Positions 12,026 to 23,280 of a stretch of 64,000 bases of DNA are shown here, piece after piece (positions within the stretch are counted from its first letter, which is position 1; each line of letters starts with the position of its first letter). The stretch is from NCBI RefSeq assembly GCF_012223425.1, contig NZ_CP038799.1:2418001-2482000 (forward strand), written 5' to 3'. Source of the stretch: Mycolicibacterium frederiksbergense. Its GTDB lineage: Bacteria > Actinomycetota > Actinomycetes > Mycobacteriales > Mycobacteriaceae. The notes under the pieces are model-generated. The model saw only the letters and a program-made list of their open reading frames with translations, made no database searches and was not told where the DNA came from. The position numbers were made by a program, and so were the translations under genes.

Positions 12026-12919
12026 CTAGCCGGATTCCGAAATCCGCTGCACCGCATGCCCGCCGAACTGGTTGCGAAGGGCCGCAACGGCCTTCATGGT
12101 CGGTGAATCTTCCTGGCGGGAAAGGAATCTGGCGAACAACGAAGCGGCGATACCCGGCACCGGAACCCGCAGCCGGATGGCTTCTTCGACCGTCCAACGT
12201 CCTTCACCGGAGTCCTCGGTGTATCCGGTCAGATTGTCCAGACCCGGGTCTTCCTTCAACGCCTTGGCCAGCAGCTGCTGCAGCCAGGACCGCACCACGG
12301 TGCCGTTCGTCCACGCCTGATAGACCGCCTGCGGATCCTTGACAAGCTCCTCGGCGGCGAGCATTTCGTAGCCCTCGGCATAGGCGGTCATCAACGCGTA
12401 TTCGACACCGTTGTGCACCATCTTGGTGAAATGTCCGGCACCGACCGGGCCGGCGTGCACGAAACCGTCGGCCTGCTCGCCGGCGGGACGCAAGGTGTCA
12501 AAGATCGGCATGGCGCGCGCGACGTCCTCATCACTGCCGCCGACCATCAGCCCGTAACCCTCGGTCAGGCCCCAGATACCGCCGGAGACACCGGCATCGA
12601 TGAACGCGATTCCCTTGTCTCCCAGAAGTTTTGCGTGCAGTCCGTCTTCGGTGTAGCGCGAGTTGCCACCGTCTATCACCAAGTCACCCGGCTCGAGCAC
12701 CTCGGCGAGATCCGCGATGGTCGTGCGGGTCACCTCACCGGAGGGCACCATCACCCACACCGTGCGCGGTGCCGGCAGCGCCTCGGCCAGCGCGGCCAAT
12801 GTCGGAACATCCGTGACCTCTGGGCGCGGGTCGTAGCCGACCACCTCGTGGTCTCCGGCACGCAGGCGTTCCCGCATGTTGAAGCCCATCTTGCCCAGCC
12901 CGATCAGCCCGAGTTGCAT
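12026..12919 (-). CDS. gnd: 6-phosphogluconate dehydrogenase, short form
   Basis: A 297-aa decarboxylating 6-phosphogluconate dehydrogenase (6-phosphogluconate to ribulose 5-phosphate plus CO2). The Rossmann motif GLGKMG is at residues 7-12; the substrate-site segments are [17 protein letters not shown] and [12 protein letters not shown]. It is the short class, about 300 residues against about 470 for the classic enzyme. The second strand ends in YDPRP, an acidic residue that in this fold usually means NAD+ preference; this is an inference. It sits between dnaN and recF, as I recall for M. smegmatis and unlike M. tuberculosis. Confidence 0.95.
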   Translation of the reverse strand: MQLGLIGLGKMGFNMRERLRAGDHEVVGYDPRPEVTDVPTLAALAEALPAPRTVWVMVPSGEVTRTTIADLAEVLEPGDLVIDGGNSRYTEDGLHAKLLGDKGIAFIDAGVSGGIWGLTEGYGLMVGGSDEDVARAMPIFDTLRPAGEQADGFVHAGPVGAGHFTKMVHNGVEYALMTAYAEGYEMLAAEELVKDPQAVYQAWTNGTVVRSWLQQLLAKALKEDPGLDNLTGYTEDSGEGRWTVEEAIRLRVPVPGIAASLFARFLSRQEDSPTMKAVAALRNQFGGHAVQRISESG

Positions 12920-12950
12920 ATGCGTGCTTCCCTCCGCGACGGTCAGCCGG

Positions 12951-14150
12951 TCAGCCCGGAAGCCGCACCGGCATCAACAAATAGACATAGTCGGTCTGCG
13001 CGGCGGGGAACGGCCCCGTTGCGCCGGCCTCGACACCATTGTCCCCCGCGGGACGCAACACCGCGGGACGGCTGGGTGTCGTGAAGCCGAATGTGACGCG
13101 CTCGGAGCGCAGCGAACCCAAACCATCGGTCAGATAGGTCGGATTGAACGCGATGGTCAGCGGCTCGCCGGCGAATTCCACCTGCAGGTCTTCTTCGGCG
13201 CGGCCGACATCGTCGGCACCCGCGGACAGCCGCACGCCATCCTCGTTGAACTCCATCCGGACCTGCGCACCACGGTCGGCCACCAGGGCGACGCGTTTGA
13301 TCGCCTCGGTCAACTCCGCGACGCCGACCGTCGCGACCGCAGTGTGTTCGGTCGGCAGCAACTGACGGAACTTCGGGAATTCGGCATCGAGTAGCCGGGT
13401 GGTGGTGCGCTTGCCGTTACTACGGATACCGAGCAGGCCCTCTTTACCCACGGCCGCGCCGGCACCGAGCGCCAGATGAACTTCGGTCCCGTCAGTGCCC
13501 GTCTTGGCGGCCTCGGACAGTGTTTTCGCCGGCACCAGCACCGCCGCTTCGACGCCGGCCGAATCCGTCGACCAGGTCAGTTCACGCACGGCCAGCCGGA
13601 AACGGTCGGTGGCAGCCAAAACAACCTTGTCACCGGAGATCTCCACCCGGATGCCGGTCAGCATCGGCAAGGTGTCATCGCGACCGGCCGCGACGGCGAC
13701 CTGGCCGATGGCCTCTCCGAACAGATCGGCCGACACCACCCCGGTCTCATCGGGCAGCGCGGGCAACGACGGGTAGTCCTCGACAGCCATCGTGGGCAGT
13801 GAGAAGCGGGCGCTGCCGCAGCTCAGCGATACCCGGGTGCCCTCGACGCTGACGTCCACGGGTTTGGCCGGCAGTGACCGGGTGATATCCGAGAGCAACC
13901 GACCGGAAACCAAAGCGCTTCCAGGAGAAGCGATCTCAGCTGCAACACGCACCTCGGCGGAGGTTTCGTAGTCGTATCCAGAGATGGTCAGGCCGTCATC
14001 GGAGCCGGTGAGAAGCACGCCGGCGAGCACCGGGACGGTAGGCCGAGACGGCAGGCTGCGGGCAACCCACGCCACCGCATCGGCAAAATCCTCACGTACC
14101 AGACGGAACTTCAAATCGGTGAGACCAACATTCGTCGTCACCACGTCCAT
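12951..14150 (-). CDS. dnaN: DNA polymerase III beta sliding clamp
   Basis: A 399-aa ring clamp that tethers the replicative polymerase. The N-terminus [20 protein letters not shown] and the C-terminus [13 protein letters not shown] match mycobacterial DnaN, which fixes the start at ATG 14150 even though the frame is open to 14261. Three similar clamp domains cover the length. It is the first gene after oriC; the gnd start is 31 bp beyond its stop, so dnaN-gnd-recF-dciA can be co-transcribed. Confidence 0.98.
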   Translation of the reverse strand: MDVVTTNVGLTDLKFRLVREDFADAVAWVARSLPSRPTVPVLAGVLLTGSDDGLTISGYDYETSAEVRVAAEIASPGSALVSGRLLSDITRSLPAKPVDVSVEGTRVSLSCGSARFSLPTMAVEDYPSLPALPDETGVVSADLFGEAIGQVAVAAGRDDTLPMLTGIRVEISGDKVVLAATDRFRLAVRELTWSTDSAGVEAAVLVPAKTLSEAAKTGTDGTEVHLALGAGAAVGKEGLLGIRSNGKRTTTRLLDAEFPKFRQLLPTEHTAVATVGVAELTEAIKRVALVADRGAQVRMEFNEDGVRLSAGADDVGRAEEDLQVEFAGEPLTIAFNPTYLTDGLGSLRSERVTFGFTTPSRPAVLRPAGDNGVEAGATGPFPAAQTDYVYLLMPVRLPG

Positions 14151-14170
14151 AACGTCCCTTCGATCTACCG

Positions 14171-14190
14171 CATCAACCAGCATCAACCAG
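14171..14190. repeat. Tandem 10-bp direct repeat upstream of dnaN
   Basis: CATCAACCAG occurs twice back to back, about 20 bp upstream of the dnaN start. Role unknown; it could be chance slippage or part of the dnaN promoter region. Confidence 0.5.
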
Positions 14191-14507
14191 CGGATTCCCC
14201 GTGTCACTCCGAGCGTAGTCGCGAACTGGTCGACGATCGCACCGGCGTATCGAATCACCACCGTAGAGCGTTCGGCGCGAACTTGAAAGCGATTCGAGCG
14301 CCGGACGCGCGGCTCCGCAGGAGCATTGATCCGAGAGGTCCGTGCTCTGTCCCCAACAGCCTGCTTTTAGAAGATGAACCTTCTAGAGATAAAAGCAACA
14401 GTAATAGGTCCTGTGGAAGCTGTGCATCGAGGCGGTTCCACGCAGGTGGCGGCGGTGCAAGGGGTGTGTGCAGCCTGTGGAGCAATATAGGACGGATGGG
14501 GGGCAGC

Positions 14508-14516
14508 TGTGGATAA
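14508..14516 (-). promoter_or_regulatory. DnaA box in oriC
   Basis: TGTGGATAA on the plus strand is the exact complement of TTATCCACA, the strongest classical DnaA box, and is the best single match in the dnaA-dnaN interval. Confidence 0.8.
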
Positions 14517-14666
14517 CCATGTGATTGTGGAGTGGACGCCGGGTTGACCGGAGGTTTCACCCAAGTTGTGCACAGCAGTTTCCACACCGATTTTGTGTGA
14601 CGAGTGGTGCCAACGGGTCACAAGTTTTTCGCAAATTTTTGTCGCCGGAACGACGTGAAAGTGGGC

Positions 14667-16163
14667 TCAGCGCTTGGAGCGCTGGCGGATCCGGGTGGTG
14701 AGTTCCTTGACGTGATCGAAGATTTCGCGTCGTTCGGCCATGCCGTCGCGGATCTTGCGCTCGGCGTACATGACCGTGGTGTGGTCGCGGCCGAAGGCTT
14801 CACCGATGCGGGGCAGCGACAGATCGGTGAGCTCACGGCACAGGTACATGGCGATCTGGCGGGACTGCGCGAGTGCGCGGGTCTTACCGGGCCCACGGAG
14901 CTCTTCGATGGTGGTCTCGAAGTACTCGGCGGTGGCGGCCATGATGGTCGCGGTACTGATCTGCATGGTGCTGGCATCCGAGATGAGATCCCGTAGGACG
15001 ATCTCGGCCAGCGATTTGTCGATCGTGGTCTTGCTCAGCGAGGCGAACGCGGTGACCCTGATGAGGGCGCCTTCGAGCTCACGAATATTGCGTTCGATGC
15101 GGCTGGCGATCAGCTCGAGCACGTCATCGGGTACGTCGAGGCGATCCATCTGCGCCTTCTTACGCAGAATGGCGATGCGGGTCTCCAACTCGGGAGGCTG
15201 CACATCGGTGATCAGGCCCCATTCGAAACGGGTCCGCAGCCGGTCCTCGAGGGTGGCCAGCTGTTTGGGGGAGCGGTCCGAGGAGATGACGATCTGCTTG
15301 TTCGCGTTGTGCAGCGTGTTGAAGGTGTGGAAGAACTCCTCCTGGATGCCGTCCTTGCCCTCGATGAACTGAATGTCATCGACGAGCAGGATGTCGACAT
15401 CGCGGTAACTGCGCTTGAAGGATGCCTTGCGGTCATCACGCAACGAGTTGATGAAGTCGTTGGTGAATTCCTCGGTGGAGACGTACTTCACACGCATCCC
15501 CGGAAAGAGCCGTTGGGCATAGTTGCCGGCTGCGTGCAGTAGATGTGTCTTGCCGAGGCCGGATTCGCCCCAGATGAACAGCGGGTTGTAGGCCCGAGCC
15601 GGTGCTTCGGAGATGGCAAGGGTCGCGGCGTGGGCGAACCGGTTGGAGGCGCCGATCACGAACGTCTCGAAGGTGTAGCGCCGGTTGAGACTGACGGCGT
15701 TGGCTTCAGGGGCGGTGTTCTGGGACCGGTTGAAGTACGTCGGCCAGCTGGCTTCGGCATTGGCGAGGGCCTCGCCGTCCTCGTCGACTTCCTCGCTGTC
15801 GGTCGCGGGCTGCTCATCGGTCTCCGACGCGGCCTCGGGTTCGGGAGTGTCGTCGGGACCTGGGGTGGCGATGCGAACGCCGAGTTCGACGCGCTGGCCG
15901 AGCTGTCGGCTGAGCGCCGAGACGATCGGTTCGCGTAGCCGTTCGATCTCGTTCTGCACGAAGGCGGACGGCACCGACAGCAGGGCAAACCCCTCGGCGA
16001 TGACCAGGGGCTTGACGAGCTTCAGCCAGGCACGTTGCTGTGCGGTGAGGAGTTGCTCACGTGGGCCTCCGTTGACGGTCTCGCCGAACGGTGTCTCTCC
16101 ATTGAGCTCGGAAACGACATTGGTCCAGACCGTGACGAACGGGGAATCGGGGTCCGCAGTCAA
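14667..16163 (-). CDS. dnaA: Chromosomal replication initiator DnaA
   Basis: A 498-aa initiator that binds DnaA boxes and opens oriC. Domain I covers residues 1 to about 95. An acidic, disordered domain II (about 100-140) follows. The AAA+ domain has Walker [10 protein letters not shown] (199-207) and Walker B ILLVDDIQ (258-265). The domain IV box-binding signature is [14 protein letters not shown] (458-471). The start is TTG at 16163; the following residues [12 protein letters not shown] match the mycobacterial N-terminus and no better start is in frame. The upstream region carries a symmetric DnaA-box trio, so autoregulation is likely. Confidence 0.98.
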   Translation of the reverse strand: MTADPDSPFVTVWTNVVSELNGETPFGETVNGGPREQLLTAQQRAWLKLVKPLVIAEGFALLSVPSAFVQNEIERLREPIVSALSRQLGQRVELGVRIATPGPDDTPEPEAASETDEQPATDSEEVDEDGEALANAEASWPTYFNRSQNTAPEANAVSLNRRYTFETFVIGASNRFAHAATLAISEAPARAYNPLFIWGESGLGKTHLLHAAGNYAQRLFPGMRVKYVSTEEFTNDFINSLRDDRKASFKRSYRDVDILLVDDIQFIEGKDGIQEEFFHTFNTLHNANKQIVISSDRSPKQLATLEDRLRTRFEWGLITDVQPPELETRIAILRKKAQMDRLDVPDDVLELIASRIERNIRELEGALIRVTAFASLSKTTIDKSLAEIVLRDLISDASTMQISTATIMAATAEYFETTIEELRGPGKTRALAQSRQIAMYLCRELTDLSLPRIGEAFGRDHTTVMYAERKIRDGMAERREIFDHVKELTTRIRQRSKR

Positions 16164-16218
16164 CGACGCCTACCCCCTAACGGCTTCCTCGGGATGTCCC
16201 GGGGGGCGACGATAACAA

Positions 16219-16253
16219 ACTGTCCACATAGTTATCCACAGACTGTGGACAGT
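16219..16253. promoter_or_regulatory. Symmetric DnaA-box trio upstream of dnaA
   Basis: Two perfect 10-bp inverted arms, ACTGTCCACA (16219-16228) and TGTGGACAGT (16244-16253), each contain an 8/9 DnaA box. Between them is a third box, TTATCCACA (16232-16240). They lie 56-90 bp upstream of the dnaA start, a position suited to autorepression by DnaA. Confidence 0.75.
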
Positions 16254-16451
16254 AATCAGTAGTAAATCGTCGCGCTATCTGTGGGCGTGGACCCCGTGTC
16301 GGAGCTCGGCACAGACCGATTGTGGTCTGCGGTCTCGCGGCCGGTGTCATCCCCGCTCTGGTTCCGGCGCCGTTCCAAACTTCGAAACGGCATTGCGAAA
16401 AGCTAACAGTTTTCTCTCGGAGTGCCAACCGTTCTGCAACATTGCCGACAG

Positions 16452-16466
16452 GTTCCTGACAGGAAC
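16452..16466. repeat. 15-bp palindrome in dnaA-rpmH region
   Basis: GTTCCTG-A-CAGGAAC is a perfect 7-1-7 inverted repeat with partial outer symmetry (TTGCC/GGCAA). It could be an operator for an unknown regulator of rpmH or dnaA. Confidence 0.4.
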
Positions 16467-16749
16467 GGCAAAGTGGGGGACAGGTGTGGCTTTTGTTACC
16501 GGGTGAGACTGACATCGGGTGGTCTGGGAGCCGGTCTGGTCAGGTTTGACCCAGGCAAATCTCGTCAGTACCCTCGAGCAGTCGCCCGCACGTGGCGATA
16601 CGGCTGCGACTTGGTGGTTCTCTTGAGAATCGCAGAGGTGCCGCGCCGGCAAGATGGATGAGCTTACCAACGGTGGCTGCGTCCTCGGCTGCCATGACTG
16701 TCATGGTGATCGAGGGTGTCGACACCAGACCGAACGAGGAGAAACAACC

Positions 16750-16893
16750 GTGGCCAAGGGCAAGCGGACTTTTCAGCCGAACAACCGCCGCCGGGCCCGT
16801 GTGCACGGTTTCCGGTTGCGCATGCGTACGCGTGCCGGCCGCGCCATCGTGTCGGGCCGCCGCAGCAAGGGCCGCCGCTCCCTGACTGCGTGA
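16750..16893 (+). CDS. rpmH: 50S ribosomal protein L34
   Basis: A 47-aa, very basic protein of the large ribosomal subunit. The start is GTG at 16750 with GAGGAG 9 nt upstream. The sequence [19 protein letters not shown] followed by [20 protein letters not shown] is the L34 signature. It is the first gene of the rpmH-rnpA-yidD-yidC-khpB-rsmG cluster and is divergent from dnaA. Confidence 0.98.
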   Translation: MAKGKRTFQPNNRRRARVHGFRLRMRTRAGRAIVSGRRSKGRRSLTA

Positions 16894-16914
16894 TTCGACG
16901 CAGGGTTCAGGGCA

Positions 16915-17292
16915 GTGCTTCCGGCCCGGTACCGGATGACACGGTCGACTGATTTCGGTGTCACGGTTCGCCAAGGAGTACGGGCGGTTCAGCCCGATCT
17001 CGTCGTGCATGCGTTGCACGACGGATTTTCTGACGGCTGTGACGACGGACCCAAGATAGGTCTCGTGGTATCCAAGTCGGTCGGCTCCGCGGTGCAGCGC
17101 CACCGTGTGTCGAGACGACTGCGTCACGCGGCCTTCCACCTGATCAACGACGAGGCGGCCGATCTCGGCCCACGCGCTCGTGTGGTGATCCGTGCGTTGC
17201 CCGGAAGCCGGGACGCGATCTCGGCTCGCCTCGAATCTGAACTTCGCGCGGCGTTGAAGAAGACCCGTATCCACAAGCCGAGCCGACCGTGA
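16915..17292 (+). CDS. rnpA: Ribonuclease P protein component
   Basis: A 125-aa protein subunit of RNase P, which assists the RNA subunit in maturing tRNA 5' ends. The start is GTG at 16915 ([17 protein letters not shown]), matching the family. The RNR-type motif region reads [19 protein letters not shown], with His where Asn is more common, as in other mycobacteria. It is 21 bp after rpmH, and its stop overlaps the yidD start by 4 nt (GTGA). Confidence 0.96.
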   Translation: MLPARYRMTRSTDFGVTVRQGVRAVQPDLVVHALHDGFSDGCDDGPKIGLVVSKSVGSAVQRHRVSRRLRHAAFHLINDEAADLGPRARVVIRALPGSRDAISARLESELRAALKKTRIHKPSRP

Positions 17293-17573
17293 CCCGGTGG
17301 GCCGTCAACGGCGTGATCTTCGTGATCCAGCTGTATCGGACGATGATTTCTCCGTTGCGGTTGCCGTCGTGCCGGTTCACCCCCACGTGTAGCGAATACG
17401 CGGTGGATGCCCTGACCGAGTACGGGCTGATCCGTGGCGCTTGGCTGGCCGCGGTGAGGTTGGCCAAATGTGGTCCATGGCACCGTGGCGGATGGGACCC
17501 GATACCCGAGCGCGGCGACAAGACCGGCGATAAGACTTCAGTAGAAGTCGTCAGGAGCGATTCTGTTGTTTAA
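17289..17573 (+). CDS. yidD: Membrane protein insertion efficiency factor YidD
   Basis: A 94-aa YidD (DUF37) protein that assists YidC-dependent membrane insertion. The family signature is visible in [20 protein letters not shown] and [19 protein letters not shown], with the conserved cysteines and GGWDPIP near the end. The start is GTG at 17289, overlapping the rnpA stop (GTGA), and its last 8 nt overlap yidC, so rnpA, yidD and yidC are tightly coupled. Confidence 0.95.
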   Translation: MTRWAVNGVIFVIQLYRTMISPLRLPSCRFTPTCSEYAVDALTEYGLIRGAWLAAVRLAKCGPWHRGGWDPIPERGDKTGDKTSVEVVRSDSVV

Positions 17574-18693
17574 CTGGTTCAGCCTGGACATCATTTACTA
17601 CCCGGTGTCGGCGATCATGTGGGTTTGGTATAAGGCCTTCGCCTTCCTCCTCGGACCCACGAACTTCTTCGCGTGGGCACTGTCGGTGGTGTTCCTCGTG
17701 TTCACGCTCCGCGCGATTCTGTATAAGCCGTTCGTCAAGCAGATCCGGACGACACGGCAGATGCAGGAACTGCAGCCGCAGATCAAGGCGCTTCAAAAGA
17801 AGTACGGGAAAGACCGCCAGCGGATGGCGCTGGAGATGCAGAAACTGCAGAAGGAACACGGATTCAATCCGATCCTGGGCTGCCTTCCGATGCTCGCGCA
17901 GGTGCCGGTGTTCCTGGGGCTGTTCCACGTGTTGCGATCCTTCAACCGGACCGGCCACAATTTCGGCGAACTCGGCCTGGATTTGGAACTGAACAAGCAG
18001 CTGCCCAACTACGTGTTCAGCGCGGCCGATGTGCAGCACTTCTTGCAGGCGAACTTTTTCGGTGCGCCGCTGGGCGCGACGATGATCCAGTCGGAGAGCA
18101 GCTGGCAGGCGTTCATCGGCTTCGACGTGAGCCGTATGGCGATCATCGGTGTGGGTGTGCCACTGATGATCCTGGCGGGTATCGCTACCTACTTCAACAG
18201 CCGCGCGTCGGTGGCTCGCCAGAGTCCAGAGGCCGCCGCGAACCCGCAGACCGCGATGATGAACAAGTTGGCGCTGTACGTGTTCCCACTCGGTGTCGTG
18301 GTCGGTGGCCCGTTCCTGCCGCTGGCGATCATTCTTTACTGGGTGTCCAACAACGTGTGGACCTTCGCTCAGCAGCACTACGTGTTCGGCAAGATCGAAG
18401 CCGAGGAAGAGCTCAAGAAGGCCGAAGCCCTTGAACGTCGCTCGGCGAACGCACCGGCACCGGGTAAGAAGCCGAACAAGGCTCGCAAGGTCGTGAAGGA
18501 TCCGTCGACCGATGGTGCGGACAGCGCGACTTCCGCGAACTCGGCGCAGGAGCTCACCGAGCCGGAAGCGGCCGAAGAGGTCGCTGGCGAACCACAGACA
18601 TCTGCCCCCAAGGGCAGAAACAACGATGCGTCCAACGGAACGCCGGGGGGCACTCCGCGGCCGGGCGCACGGCCCAAGAAGCGCAAGCGCTAG
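17566..18693 (+). CDS. yidC: Membrane protein insertase YidC
   Basis: A 375-aa Oxa1/YidC insertase. The start is TTG at 17566 ([20 protein letters not shown]). The 60KD_IMP core runs from about residue 10 to 285 with about five transmembrane segments and the cytoplasmic coiled loop [20 protein letters not shown]. The C-terminal about 90 residues are charged, rich in Ala, Glu and Lys, and end in KKRKR, a basic tail that may contact ribosomes. It lacks the large N-terminal periplasmic domain of Gram-negative YidC, as expected for actinobacteria. Confidence 0.97.
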   Translation: MFNWFSLDIIYYPVSAIMWVWYKAFAFLLGPTNFFAWALSVVFLVFTLRAILYKPFVKQIRTTRQMQELQPQIKALQKKYGKDRQRMALEMQKLQKEHGFNPILGCLPMLAQVPVFLGLFHVLRSFNRTGHNFGELGLDLELNKQLPNYVFSAADVQHFLQANFFGAPLGATMIQSESSWQAFIGFDVSRMAIIGVGVPLMILAGIATYFNSRASVARQSPEAAANPQTAMMNKLALYVFPLGVVVGGPFLPLAIILYWVSNNVWTFAQQHYVFGKIEAEEELKKAEALERRSANAPAPGKKPNKARKVVKDPSTDGADSATSANSAQELTEPEAAEEVAGEPQTSAPKGRNNDASNGTPGGTPRPGARPKKRKR

Positions 18694-18765
18694 AAGCCAA
18701 GCCGAGAGCCGATCGACCCGGGAACCCACCGGGGGCGGACGTGGCGAAGTAAGGAGAACACGGAT

Positions 18766-19326
18766 ATGACTGACGCCGAAACCACCGAGCGCACCGAAGC
18801 CGCGCCCGAGGACAGCGAGCTGGTTACCGACCCAGCGCCGGACGACGCGCCCACCGAGGACCTCGAAGATCGACTGGTTGCGGAGGGCGAGATCGCCGGT
18901 GATTATCTGGAGGAGCTGCTGGACCTCCTGGACTTCGACGGTGACATCGATCTGGACGTCGAGGGCGACCGAGCGGTGGTGAGCATCGACGGTGGTAGCG
19001 ACCTGAACAAGTTGGTCGGCCGCAAGGGCGAGGTGCTCGACGCCCTCCAGGAACTGACCCGACTGGCCGTCCACCAGAAGACGGGTGAGCGCAGCCGGCT
19101 GATGCTGGACATCGCCCGGTGGCGTCGCCGTCGCCGCGACGAGCTGGCGGCGCTGGGCGACAAGATCGCGCAGCGGGTGCTGGAGTCCGGAGAGCGCGAG
19201 GAGCTGTCCCCGATGACGCCGTTCGAGCGCAAGATCGTGCATGACGCCGTGGCGGCCGTCGATGGTGTCCGCAGCGAGAGCGAGGGCGCGGAGCCTTCGC
19301 GACGCGTCGTCGTGCTGCCAGCGTGA
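18766..19326 (+). CDS. khpB: KH-R3H RNA-binding protein KhpB (Jag/EloR)
   Basis: A 186-aa protein with an acidic N-terminus (1 to about 45), a KH-II type domain containing GRKGEVLDALQELTR (about 85-100), and an R3H domain with MTPFERKIVHDAVA near the C-terminus. Jag/KhpB proteins bind RNA and affect cell-wall synthesis and elongation in Gram-positive bacteria. AAGGAG lies 10 nt upstream of ATG 18766. The position between yidC and rsmG is the conserved one. It is described as an R3H protein in most mycobacterial annotation. Confidence 0.93.
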   Translation: MTDAETTERTEAAPEDSELVTDPAPDDAPTEDLEDRLVAEGEIAGDYLEELLDLLDFDGDIDLDVEGDRAVVSIDGGSDLNKLVGRKGEVLDALQELTRLAVHQKTGERSRLMLDIARWRRRRRDELAALGDKIAQRVLESGEREELSPMTPFERKIVHDAVAAVDGVRSESEGAEPSRRVVVLPA

Positions 19327-19335
19327 GTCGACTAG

Positions 19336-21070
<1,735 letters not shown>

Positions 21071-21074
<4 letters not shown>

Positions 21075-21190
21075 GCAGTAGCGTTCTCGACGGAGCGATC
21101 CGGGGAGGGTGCCGAGGGCTGGGCGCGCGGTCGGCCGCCACGTATTTTGGTAGCGAGAGAATCCACATAGGGGGACGGGCAGCATCATGA
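21071..21190 (+). CDS. Possible 39-aa ORF bridging parA and parB
   Basis: The ORF begins with an ATG that overlaps the parA stop (ATGA at 21071) and ends with a TGA that overlaps the parB start (ATGA at 21187). The 39-codon product is small, Gly/Arg/Ser-rich and resembles nothing I recognise. It may only be a translational bridge that carries ribosomes from parA to parB, or a chance frame in spacer DNA. No independent ribosome site is evident. Confidence 0.3.
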
Positions 21191-22188
21191 ACCAGGCGAA
21201 GAAACGCAGTGGCTTGGGTCGTGGCCTGGCATCCCTGATTCCCACCGGTCCGGCAGAGGGTGAAGCGCTGGGCGGTCCGCGGATCGGCGCGGCCACCGCC
21301 GACATTCTGATGGGCGGGGCTCCGGCATCCGCCACCGCCGACGAGGCCCCGGCGTCCGGGGCTTCGGAGTTCGGCGCGGTCTACCGGGAGATCGACCCCG
21401 GCCTGATCGACCCTAACCCACGCCAGCCGCGGCAGGTTTTCGATGAGGAAGCACTGGCCGAATTGGTGCATTCCATCCGCGAGTTCGGTGTCATGCAGCC
21501 GATCGTGGTGCGCGCGATGCAGGCCGCCGACGGGTTGACCCGCTATCAGCTCGTGATGGGGGAGCGCCGTTGGCGGGCGACCCAGAAGGCAGGTCTGGAC
21601 ACCATCCCGGCGATCGTTCGTGAGACCGCGGACGACAGCATGCTGCGCGATGCCTTGCTGGAGAACATCCATCGGGCTCAGCTGAATCCGTTGGAAGAGG
21701 CGGCGGCCTATCAGCAGCTGCTCGATGAATTCGGTGTCACCCACGACGAACTGGCAACGCGCATCGGTCGCTCCCGGCCGCTGATCTCCAACATGATTCG
21801 CCTGCTGCGCCTGCCGATCCCGGTGCAGCGCCGGGTGGCGGCAGGTGTGTTGTCGGCGGGTCACGCCCGCGCGCTGCTGTCGCTGGAGGGTGGTCCGGAG
21901 AAGCAGGAGGAGTTGGCGGCACGGATCGTGGCGGAGGGTCTGTCGGTGCGCGCCACCGAGGAAGCCGTCACCCTGGCCAACCGTAATGGTCCGAGCGATC
22001 CGCCGTCGCCGCGGCGCAAGCCGATTCAGATGCCGGGTCTGCAGGACGTTGCTGAACAACTCTCCACGGCCTTCGACACCCGGGTCACCGTCAGTTTGGG
22101 CAAACGCAAGGGCAAGATCGTGGTGGAGTTCGGCTCGGTCGACGATCTGCAGCGCATCGTCGAACTGATGAACTCCGCGAAGCAATAG
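21187..22188 (+). CDS. parB: Chromosome-partitioning protein ParB
   Basis: A 333-aa CTPase and DNA-binding protein that loads at parS and spreads. The N-terminal [14 protein letters not shown] (6-19) is the segment that contacts ParA. The CTP-binding motif is GERRWR (125-130). The helix-turn-helix that reads parS is around 182-205 ([18 protein letters not shown]), and the C-terminal about 50 residues form the dimerisation domain. The start is ATG 21187; an in-frame TAG at 21151 rules out a start overlapping parA. Three parS-like sites are found in this window. Confidence 0.97.
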   Translation: MNQAKKRSGLGRGLASLIPTGPAEGEALGGPRIGAATADILMGGAPASATADEAPASGASEFGAVYREIDPGLIDPNPRQPRQVFDEEALAELVHSIREFGVMQPIVVRAMQAADGLTRYQLVMGERRWRATQKAGLDTIPAIVRETADDSMLRDALLENIHRAQLNPLEEAAAYQQLLDEFGVTHDELATRIGRSRPLISNMIRLLRLPIPVQRRVAAGVLSAGHARALLSLEGGPEKQEELAARIVAEGLSVRATEEAVTLANRNGPSDPPSPRRKPIQMPGLQDVAEQLSTAFDTRVTVSLGKRKGKIVVEFGSVDDLQRIVELMNSAKQ

Positions 22189-22308
22189 AGGTCACGAAAT
22201 GGCCGATTCCGCGTTGCACGCGCAGGACCAGAGACACAGGCGAATTACGTCACTGTGACACTGAATCCGCGGAAGGTCGCTGAGATATCGGGTCGGAGAG
22301 GAGATGTC

Positions 22309-22428
22309 ATGCGTAACAACAGCTTTGATGTCCAACACCGGTTCGACGAACTTAGCCAGGCTCGGTGGGCCGAGCGGAGTGCATTCTCCTATCCTGGAGT
22401 GGCATCCGTGCGCGCCGGAACCATGTGA
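22309..22428 (+). CDS. Possible small ORF (39 aa)
   Basis: An ATG at 22309 follows a strong ribosome site (GGAGAGGAG) with about 5 nt spacing. It opens a 39-codon frame beginning MRNNSFDVQHRFDELSQ and ending at TGA 22428, 16 bp before the next gene. No hydrophobic segment or known motif is seen. The strong ribosome site is the main argument for expression. It may be a leader peptide for the downstream gene or a chance ORF. Confidence 0.35.
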   Translation: MRNNSFDVQHRFDELSQARWAERSAFSYPGVASVRAGTM

Positions 22429-22444
22429 AGGTTGGGGAGTCCAA

Positions 22445-23224
22445 GTGTCAGCCCGAATCAGCCCGCTGCGGCTCGAGGCATTCGAGCAGTTGCCAAAGCA
22501 TGCGAGGCGATGCGTGTTTTGGGAAGTCGATCCCTCGACCCTGCGCGGTGATGACCAGCTTGCCGATCCCGAGTTCGAGAAGGAAGCGTGGCTGTCGATG
22601 GTCATGCTGGAGTGGGGATCGTGCGCCCAGTTGGCCATCCGGGGTGCGGCCGAACCGGGGGAGCGGAATCCTGACCGCCCGGAGGTCTTCAGTGACGAAT
22701 CCTGTCTCGGCTACGTCTTCTACGCACCGCCCGGTGCGGTACCGCGGGCCCGGAAGTTCCCGACCGGACCGGTCAGTGCCGATGCCGTCCTGCTGACCTC
22801 GATCGGTTTGGAATCCGCCGACGACGGCGACAACCTCTCACGCGGTCTGATCACCGCGGTGGTGGCCGATCTGGTGCGCCGAGGCGTTCGCGCGCTCGAG
22901 GCATTCGGGCGCACGGCGCTGGTGGAGGATCTGTGTCCGGACTCCGGCGTCCCGTCCGATCTGGAGCAGGTGATCGAGGTGCTCGGCGACTGTTCGGCCG
23001 GCCAGTGCATCATCCAAGCAGACCTACTCATAGACATGGGTTTTGAGGTAGTTGCACCGCACCCCTACTTCCCACGTCTGCGGCTCGAGCTCGAGCAGGG
23101 ACTGGGCTGGAAGGCCGATGTCGAGGCAGCTCTCGAGCGTCTGCTGGAGAGTGCGCGGCTGCAGGCGCCGGTGGGGGCGGGGTCACCGGCACTCGCTGTG
23201 TTCGCGCCGACCAGTACCAGATAG
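22445..23224 (+). CDS. GNAT-like hypothetical protein (Rv3916c-like)
   Basis: A 259-aa soluble protein equivalent in position and sequence to M. tuberculosis Rv3916c. The start is GTG 22445 (SARISPLRLEAFEQLPKHAR), with GGGGAG 6 nt upstream; the frame is open further upstream but with no similarity. It resembles the GNAT acetyltransferase fold (CLGYVFYAPPGAVPRAR, then DAVLLTSIGLE), but the acetyl-CoA P-loop is not obvious, so the activity is uncertain. It lies in the conserved order parB - this gene - cwlM. Confidence 0.8.
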   Translation: MSARISPLRLEAFEQLPKHARRCVFWEVDPSTLRGDDQLADPEFEKEAWLSMVMLEWGSCAQLAIRGAAEPGERNPDRPEVFSDESCLGYVFYAPPGAVPRARKFPTGPVSADAVLLTSIGLESADDGDNLSRGLITAVVADLVRRGVRALEAFGRTALVEDLCPDSGVPSDLEQVIEVLGDCSAGQCIIQADLLIDMGFEVVAPHPYFPRLRLELEQGLGWKADVEAALERLLESARLQAPVGAGSPALAVFAPTSTR

Positions 23225-23280
23225 GACTGCGCCGCTTCCTCTTTGGCGGCGGCGGGTCGCGATCCGTAGGCTCGGCCCCG

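Larger units (their letters stand above)
14151..14666. other. oriC: Replication origin oriC (dnaA-dnaN intergenic region)
   Basis: 516 bp without a gene, between dnaN and dnaA, the mycobacterial oriC position. DnaA-box-like 9-mers, compared with TTGTCCACA, are at 14347-14355 (7/9), 14412-14420 (6/9, reverse), 14476-14484 (7/9, reverse), 14508-14516 (TGTGGATAA, the reverse of TTATCCACA), 14526-14534 (6/9, reverse), 14566-14574 (TTGTGCACA, 8/9 and almost palindromic) and 14578-14586 (7/9). Two AT-rich patches, about 14362-14407 and 14620-14645, are candidates for the unwinding element. The first includes the inverted repeat TAGAAG/CTTCTA flanked by CTTTTA and TAAAAG. Function is assigned from position and boxes. 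Confidence 0.93.
16164..16749. other. dnaA-rpmH divergent intergenic region
   Basis: 586 bp with no convincing gene. It must hold the divergent promoters of dnaA (minus) and rpmH (plus). The dnaA-proximal part has three DnaA boxes in an inverted arrangement (16219-16253). Further right is a 15-bp near-palindrome, GTTCCTG-A-CAGGAAC, at 16452-16466, itself inside outer arms TTGCC/GGCAA. Mycobacteria are reported to use the dnaA upstream region as a regulatory or secondary initiation area; here only the boxes are visible. Confidence 0.7.

Noticed and set aside
22304..22444. Upstream extension of the Rv3916c-like gene from ATG 22304
   Set aside because: The added 47 residues lack similarity and the GTG at 22445 has a good ribosome site and the expected N-terminus.
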